Shown piece by piece: positions 59,161 to 64,000 of a DNA stretch of 64,000 nucleotides. Position 1 is the first letter of the stretch; the number at the start of each line of letters is the position of its first letter. Below the pieces are notes generated by a model. That model searched no databases. It was not told the DNA's origin and saw only the letters and a program-made list of their open reading frames with translations. The position numbers and the translations under genes are program-made. The stretch covers positions 44,176,001 through 44,240,000 of the forward strand of contig CM069873.1 of NCBI GenBank assembly GCA_036172665.1, given 5' to 3'. This DNA is from Prosopocoilus inquinatus. Lineage: Eukaryota; Arthropoda; Insecta; Coleoptera; Lucanidae.

Positions 59161-60113
59161 TACTAATTCTGCCTCGGATAATGCCTGCCCATACATTGAA
59201 ACTGTAACGCCCTTGGTTTCTCCTTTCAACAGTAATATGAGGGTTTTGTCTAGACCAATTATATTGTTACGTTTCTAGGGTTTAAATTTATTTATTTAAA
59301 CGAATAAAACACTCGATAAAAACTTAACCGTAATTTAATAAAGCTTAAAAACTAATTTATTTGTAACAATTTATTTTCACACTAAAATCTAACTTCGACG
59401 ATCGCTGTTCGAATTCGACTGCCTGGTGAGTCAACTTTGGCCGATTTTATATCCTTTGCGGCCGTCTCGAATTTTCCACGCTGGAAGATTCGAGTTTGTT
59501 CCATCGCCGGAAAAGTCTAGTCTGTTCGATGTAGACCCCGGTGGCGTGGCAGCCAATGACGCATAACGAACCGACTTCTTGACGCCTTGAGCTAAGCCGG
59601 GTGGCGCGCCACAATATCTATTACAAACCCCTGCACTGATTATGTTGGCTTCATCGGTCCAAATACAATTTAGGAAAAAATCATCATATTCTTCGCACTT
59701 TCTCAAGAACCACTGAGAAAATTCCACACAGTCATTAAAATCTTCGGGATGGAGGTGTTGCATTTTTCTTGTGCGGTAAGGATGGAATTTTTCTCTCTTT
59801 AAAATCCGTCTTGCAGAAGTTCTTGCTAAGCCAGACGTTTCTTCCAACTATCGCGTGAAAAGGTTTGGTTATTTTCGATTTGTCCCAAATCTACGATCTT
59901 CTCTAATTCTTTATCTCTTCTTTGAGATTCATAATTTTTGGGTGTTGGTCGTTTAAATGACCCAAAATTTATTGAATTGTTTTTCAACCTGAAGAAAATA
60001 TCTCGAAAGGGTTGTCTCCTTTCAGGATATTGCTCGTAGTAAAGATTACATGCTTCTTCGATTTTCTCACCAACTTTTATAAAACACTTTAACATGTCGT
60101 ACTTTTCGTACAT
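59161..60113 (-). pseudogene. Third Tc1/mariner-like transposase, truncated and split by a solo LTR
   Basis: ATG at 60113 reads MYEKYDMLKCFIKVGEKIEE, with SFKRPTPKNYESQRRD; a frameshift lies near 59835. The second frame has SARRILKREKFHPYR, WTDEANI (first Asp) and GVCNRY, is interrupted by the LTR at 59265-59613, and goes on WSRQNPHITVERRNQGRYSF and NVWAGIIRGRI until it is cut at about 59161. The second and third catalytic Asp are missing. Confidence 0.85.
59265..59613 (-). repeat. Solo LTR (349 bp)
   Basis: On the minus strand it runs from TGTGGCGCGCC to CTAGAAACGTAACA, flanked by a 4-bp duplication ATAT (59261-59264, 59614-59617). It contains a TATA-like GGATATAAAATCGG and AATAAATTG/ACAAATAAATT polyadenylation-like signals. 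Deleting it with one ATAT restores the transposase frame exactly. TG...CA ends and a 4-bp duplication fit Gypsy. Confidence 0.8.
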
Positions 60114-60750
60114 TTTTACTTATTTTTATACCTTGCACAAGTGTATCTTTAGAAACGCTGCAGTACAAAATAAATGCAAATGCATGGTCAAATTTTGACA
60201 GCAGCCTACCAAAATAAAAAACTTAAATTGTTTAGTTATTGTCATCCATAGCCTACTTGAGTGTTGCAAAAAACATTAAACTTTTAATTAAAACATTAAA
60301 ACTTGAATGCCATGTATCTCAAAAACTGTTTGATTAAAATATCAAGTGTTTTATGTTTTCGTAAACAGAATTTTTTGCTCTTTTCAAAAATGTAAAAATA
60401 TAAAGGGTGTTCCATATAAAAAATTAAAATTCTGGTTTATATCTCCAATATTGAACACTCTAAAAAAAAGTAATTTAGGGCAGTGAATTCTGCATAAAAA
60501 AGTGCCTTAAAGAAGTTTTCACAGAAATAAAAAATCTTAATAAACAAAAAAGTTATAAAGGTTTTTAGAAATCGCAGAATTTTGAAAAACGCCCTCTAGC
60601 GCCGAAATGGTTCAAGATATCGAAATGCGGTTTTTACCATAGAACTTAAAAAACTTATAAAAATCGAGCTCCAGACACCGAGGTCGGTTTTTGTCTAAGT
60701 CTTCTAAAAACAGTTGTTTCCCTTTAAAAGTGTCAAGTTTGGCCCACCCT
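60114..60750 (-). other. 5' flank and terminal repeat of the third Tc1-like element
   Basis: Ends at about 60750 with GCCCACCCTGTA, which resembles the end of the element at 55318-57606 (CACCCTGT). No gene inside. Confidence 0.45.
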
Positions 60751-61679
60751 GTACAGTAGGTACAGGGCGATCTAGTTAAGCCTTGGCTGGCCCTAGTTCA
60801 CCATCAATTCAAAGAAAGCCAGTTCAAGTGATTACGCGTCTTATGTCTAGATAACGTTCTATTTTTGCACCCTCTAGAACAAAGGCAGCCGACATGCTAA
60901 AGTAGGAAGTAATCGATGATGAAAAGTGAAATGTTCTCTCTTCGAGTTTCTGGAAGGAGATGCTTCCGCAGAAGGATTGTGGAATATAATTTCGTTGACT
61001 TCTTCTTTGAATTTCTGTTTCACATTTTGCAGTTATAAGTTAACGATACGGATCTATCAAAATATAATATTTCCAACTTTCGGACACTTCCGCTTGTACC
61101 GGAAGTTGCTGTCAACTTTCTTATTTTAAATGGAATACTCCATTTTTTATTGTATTTCAGAAATCTTCATGAAATTCTAAAAATATTTTGTGTAATATGT
61201 GATACAAGGAAAATTAGCTGTTTTAAAGATATTTCCATTTTTTAAAAAAAGTTCAAAGTTGCATTACTTTGTTTATGATGCTGCCTGCCATCTTTGTGTA
61301 ACAAAAGCCATAATTTCAGTTTTTGGCCTGTAGTAGGCTATGCTCATAAGCTTTTATGTCATACCTAATTTTACACAAAATCGTTTACGAGCTGGTTGAA
61401 AAGTAACTTCTATTCGAACTGATTTCAACTGTCGAAAAGTCAAGTTTTTTAAATAGATCCCCCAGTATTTCTTTGTACCATAAGAATCAGAATTAAATTT
61501 TCTTTCGTACTGTATTAGCATTCCCTACACCCACCTCTTACCTTTCTCTTTCTATTCATGATTTCTCTTTGACACCTCAATTTTTTCACTTTTCAGTATT
61601 ATTCCTGAATAGTGTGCTATGAAAATTTAACAAACTGAGGTTTTTTAAATTAATTTCTAACTGTAATTTCAATTTCATT
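60751..61679. other. Intergenic, nothing recognised
   Basis: AT-rich. The open frame at 60926-61129 has no family. Confidence 0.35.
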
Positions 61680-61738
61680 TTTAATTTTAATATTTTAGAA
61701 AAATTTTTGTGCAAATCGTTTTTGATTGCAGTGAGAAC

Positions 61739-61805
61739 CTCGAGCAGCCTCTGGACAGCTGTTTCAGCCCTGCTTGGGGCTTCTTCAGCAGAAACGTAGC
61801 TCGAC
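61739..61805 (-). ncRNA. Type I hammerhead ribozyme motif
   Basis: All core bases and helices are present; stem I has the variant GUUUCUG with two G-U pairs. Confidence 0.78.
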
Positions 61806-62118
61806 ATTCCCACTGCAGACCAAAAATGACTTGCCCAATTTATTCGCAAATGCGATGTAAGAATGATGAACATATAAAATAGCGACATCTTACTATCGCT
61901 TTTTGACCTAACATTGCAGTAGGATAGACAAATTGAAGCGGGATTTGCTCCTAATGAGTCCCCCATGCAAGGCGGCCATGCTTGCTGTCAAAGCATAATG
62001 AAAGATTTTAGAAAAATTTTTGTGCAAATCGTTTTTGATTGCAGTGAGAACCTCGAGCAGCCTCTGGACAGCTGTTTCAGCCCTGCTTGGGCAAGTCGTT
62101 TTTGGTCTGCATGGGAAT

Positions 62119-62184
62119 GTCGAGCTACGTTTCTGCTGAAGAAGCCCCAAGCAGGGCTGAAACAGCTGTCCAGAGGCTGCTCGA
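62119..62184 (+). ncRNA. Type I hammerhead ribozyme motif
   Basis: Same fold, complete, including outer CGAGC/GCUCG. It lies next to the truncated inverted copy, so a transcript could also form a long hairpin. Confidence 0.78.
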
Positions 62185-62379
62185 GGTTCTCACTGCAATC
62201 AAAAACGATTTGCACAAAAATTTTTTTAAAATCTTTCATTATGCTTTGACAGCAAGCATGGCCGCCTTGCATGGGGGACTCATTAGGAGCAAATCCCGCT
62301 TCAATTTGTCTATCCTACTGCAATGTTAAGTCAAAAAGCGATAGTAAGATGTCGCTATTTTATATGTTTAATTTTAATA

Positions 62380-64000
62380 ATATTTAAATACACATCTATC
62401 ATCTGAACTTTTTGTTTACATATGCCGCATGTATTAGAATTCTTGGTGTGACTATTTACACATTTACAAGTAGAAATTTACACTTAGAATACAAAATTTT
62501 ATGAAAACTAATAAATAAATCAGAAACATTAAAAATAATACACAACTTTTTGGTTATAGTATTGGCGCTAAGTTGTCCTCGGCTATTATTTATTAGTAAT
62601 AACTGTTACTTTTGGATTTATCGCTACTCTTTTTCGGTCATGCTGTGTTTACTTTTTTTCCTTGAAATTACACTTCTTCCCCCTTACATGGTCACGCTTA
62701 GTGTCTCTCACAGGACGTGCTATCTGCAAATTTTTATTTGTGTACTCGTAGCTTATCTTATTTATTCACACGTACCTGTTATTTACTTCGCTAGAGTTGG
62801 CGTCCACGAGTTTTAACATCTCACAAAATTCCTCGGCGTGCTTGTTTTGTTTCCGCCAACCGTCATCGGTTTTGTGCTCCCTTCTAGGGCCCTGGAATTC
62901 TGTTTGTTTATTTCCTTAAAGTCAAATTGTTGAGATTATGTTTTGTTTCCTTTCTGTGTCACGCAAGGCAGTGCCAACTGTTTCATTTTCTTTACCCTAG
63001 CGTAAGTTTTCGGGTGTTTGTTGTCACGCTTTCATAATTTCCTTTTTAATTTCTTCTCGATCGCTTGTCCTTTTGGCTCAGTTTGTCCCCCCTCTCCCGT
63101 TTTGCATTTTATGTATTTTTCGTAAATTTTCCTTCACCCTCCTGCGGCTAATTTCACTGCAGTTGCGCTCTCGTCTTCGGTTATACCACGATATACAGAA
63201 CACTGGTACGCGCACTTCCCTATCTTCCCCATACAAAACGAGGAAGTCAAAAGTCAATGTATGAAGGACTGTCACTAAACGTCATTAATGTACTCCCGTA
63301 GGTTATATTACGTGTTGTAGGCACGGTTGTAGGCGACGTATATTCAGTATTTACGTGTGTATTAATGGCAAACTTTGGTTGGTGTGCAATGAAATACAGA
63401 ATAAATGGCGACTGTCAAATTTAGCAAGCAATCAAACAGATGTAGATATTTACTAATGTTACGAGCAAGTACGTTTTGCCTTGATTTTTACAAACCTTTC
63501 AGAGGTTATTGGTAGTGTTTGTTTCTTGTATCTGTTTGGTAGTGGTGGAAGAAAGGACAGATGTGAGATTAGCATTAGTTCAGTAGGAGCAAACATTTAG
63601 TTGAGGAATAACATCATCTGTCAGTGTGCTTTGAATGATTTCATTTCCACTGACAACGATTTTTTACAATTTTTCTTGAAAATGTATCAAGCACACAAAA
63701 TGTTGCTTTAATATTGTGACACCTGCATTTTGATTCATTCTTGAAGCCTTTCCAAAATCTATAATTAACAATATTTCATAATTAATGGTATGAATCGTAA
63801 GTCTACATCTGTAACCCAAATTGGTTTGACAGCAGTTTATTCTGGTTAACTGAAAATTTAATGATGCTTTAAATATCTACTAATGTTTTTGATTCACTGG
63901 CATTGAATCAACGCACAACGAGTATCTTCATCTTGTGTTATTACAAGATGCAAACACTCTGACTGCAACCAGTGCAAATGAATAGAAGATGCTATTTGCT
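62380..64000. other. Right end of window, nothing recognised
   Basis: Mixed composition with a pyrimidine-rich tract at about 62600-63120. The open frames (62550-62816, 63073-63264, 63078-63275) lack families and splice context. No RNA gene or repeat that I can name. Confidence 0.4.

Larger units (their letters stand above)
61693..62366. mobile_element. Hammerhead-ribozyme retroelement array
   Basis: It is flanked by a 13-bp duplication TTTAATTTTAATA (61680-61692, 62367-62379). It contains a complete minus monomer (ribozyme at 61739), a second tandem minus copy 313 bp further on that is cut in stem II at about 62090, and a plus copy joined to it in inverted orientation. Confidence 0.87.

Noticed and set aside
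1..64000. tRNA or rRNA genes
   Set aside because: I looked for internal promoter boxes (GGTTCGANTCC type) and rRNA-like blocks and saw none; a tRNAscan run would be decisive.

Overview
The window is an AT-rich piece of animal, almost certainly insect, nuclear DNA. It has spliced eukaryotic exons, no operons, and a dense mix of transposons typical of arthropods: THAP/P-element, piggyBac, several Tc1/mariner-like lineages, Copia, Gypsy, Crypton, a Polinton and many MITEs. I cannot name the species.

One host gene can be recognised with confidence: CSN8, the smallest subunit of the COP9 signalosome, on the + strand. It has four exons (12759-12812, 12866-12936, 19230-19411, 43779-44029). The splice phases agree and give a 185-residue protein. 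Intron 2 (6.3 kb) and intron 3 (24.4 kb) are long because transposons have piled into them, so roughly half of the window is the inside of this one gene.

Layout. 1-240: the end of an unrecognised open frame. 759-4509: a THAP/P-element transposase pseudogene split by a foldback MITE. 5978-6257: a second, decayed THAP exon pair. 7709-10925: a broken gene of the Mutator-like-transposase/YqaJ-nuclease family, split by a 1.7 kb TIR element. 12738-44240: CSN8 with its filled introns. Intron 2 holds MITEs, a 447-bp tandem duplication and a Gypsy LTR with primer-binding site, most of them inside a TIR element that ends 26 bp before exon 3. Intron 3 holds hammerhead-ribozyme repeats, a Copia/Crypton chimera, piggyBac with a Tc1-like element nested in it, a Copia gag/protease piece with an LTR, an internally deleted Gypsy, and a second P-type transposase split by a Transib-like element. 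44449-48222: mariner-like fragments, palindromes and a TATCGATA array. 48223-58673: a scrambled Polinton (packaging ATPase, a conserved Polinton ORF, integrase, protein-primed-type DNA polymerase B) with its own nested insertions. 58850-60750: an array of AGGTCA-type motifs and a third Tc1-like transposase carrying a solo LTR. 61693-62366: another hammerhead repeat. 62380-64000: nothing recognised.

The most notable discovery is a dispersed repeat family with a monomer of about 311 bp. Its conserved core folds as a complete type I hammerhead ribozyme. Three insertions are flanked by 12-13 bp target duplications. This is the structure expected of a metazoan retrozyme or Penelope-derived non-autonomous retroelement. 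Apart from CSN8, almost every open frame here is a transposon relic with frameshifts, stops or insertions.
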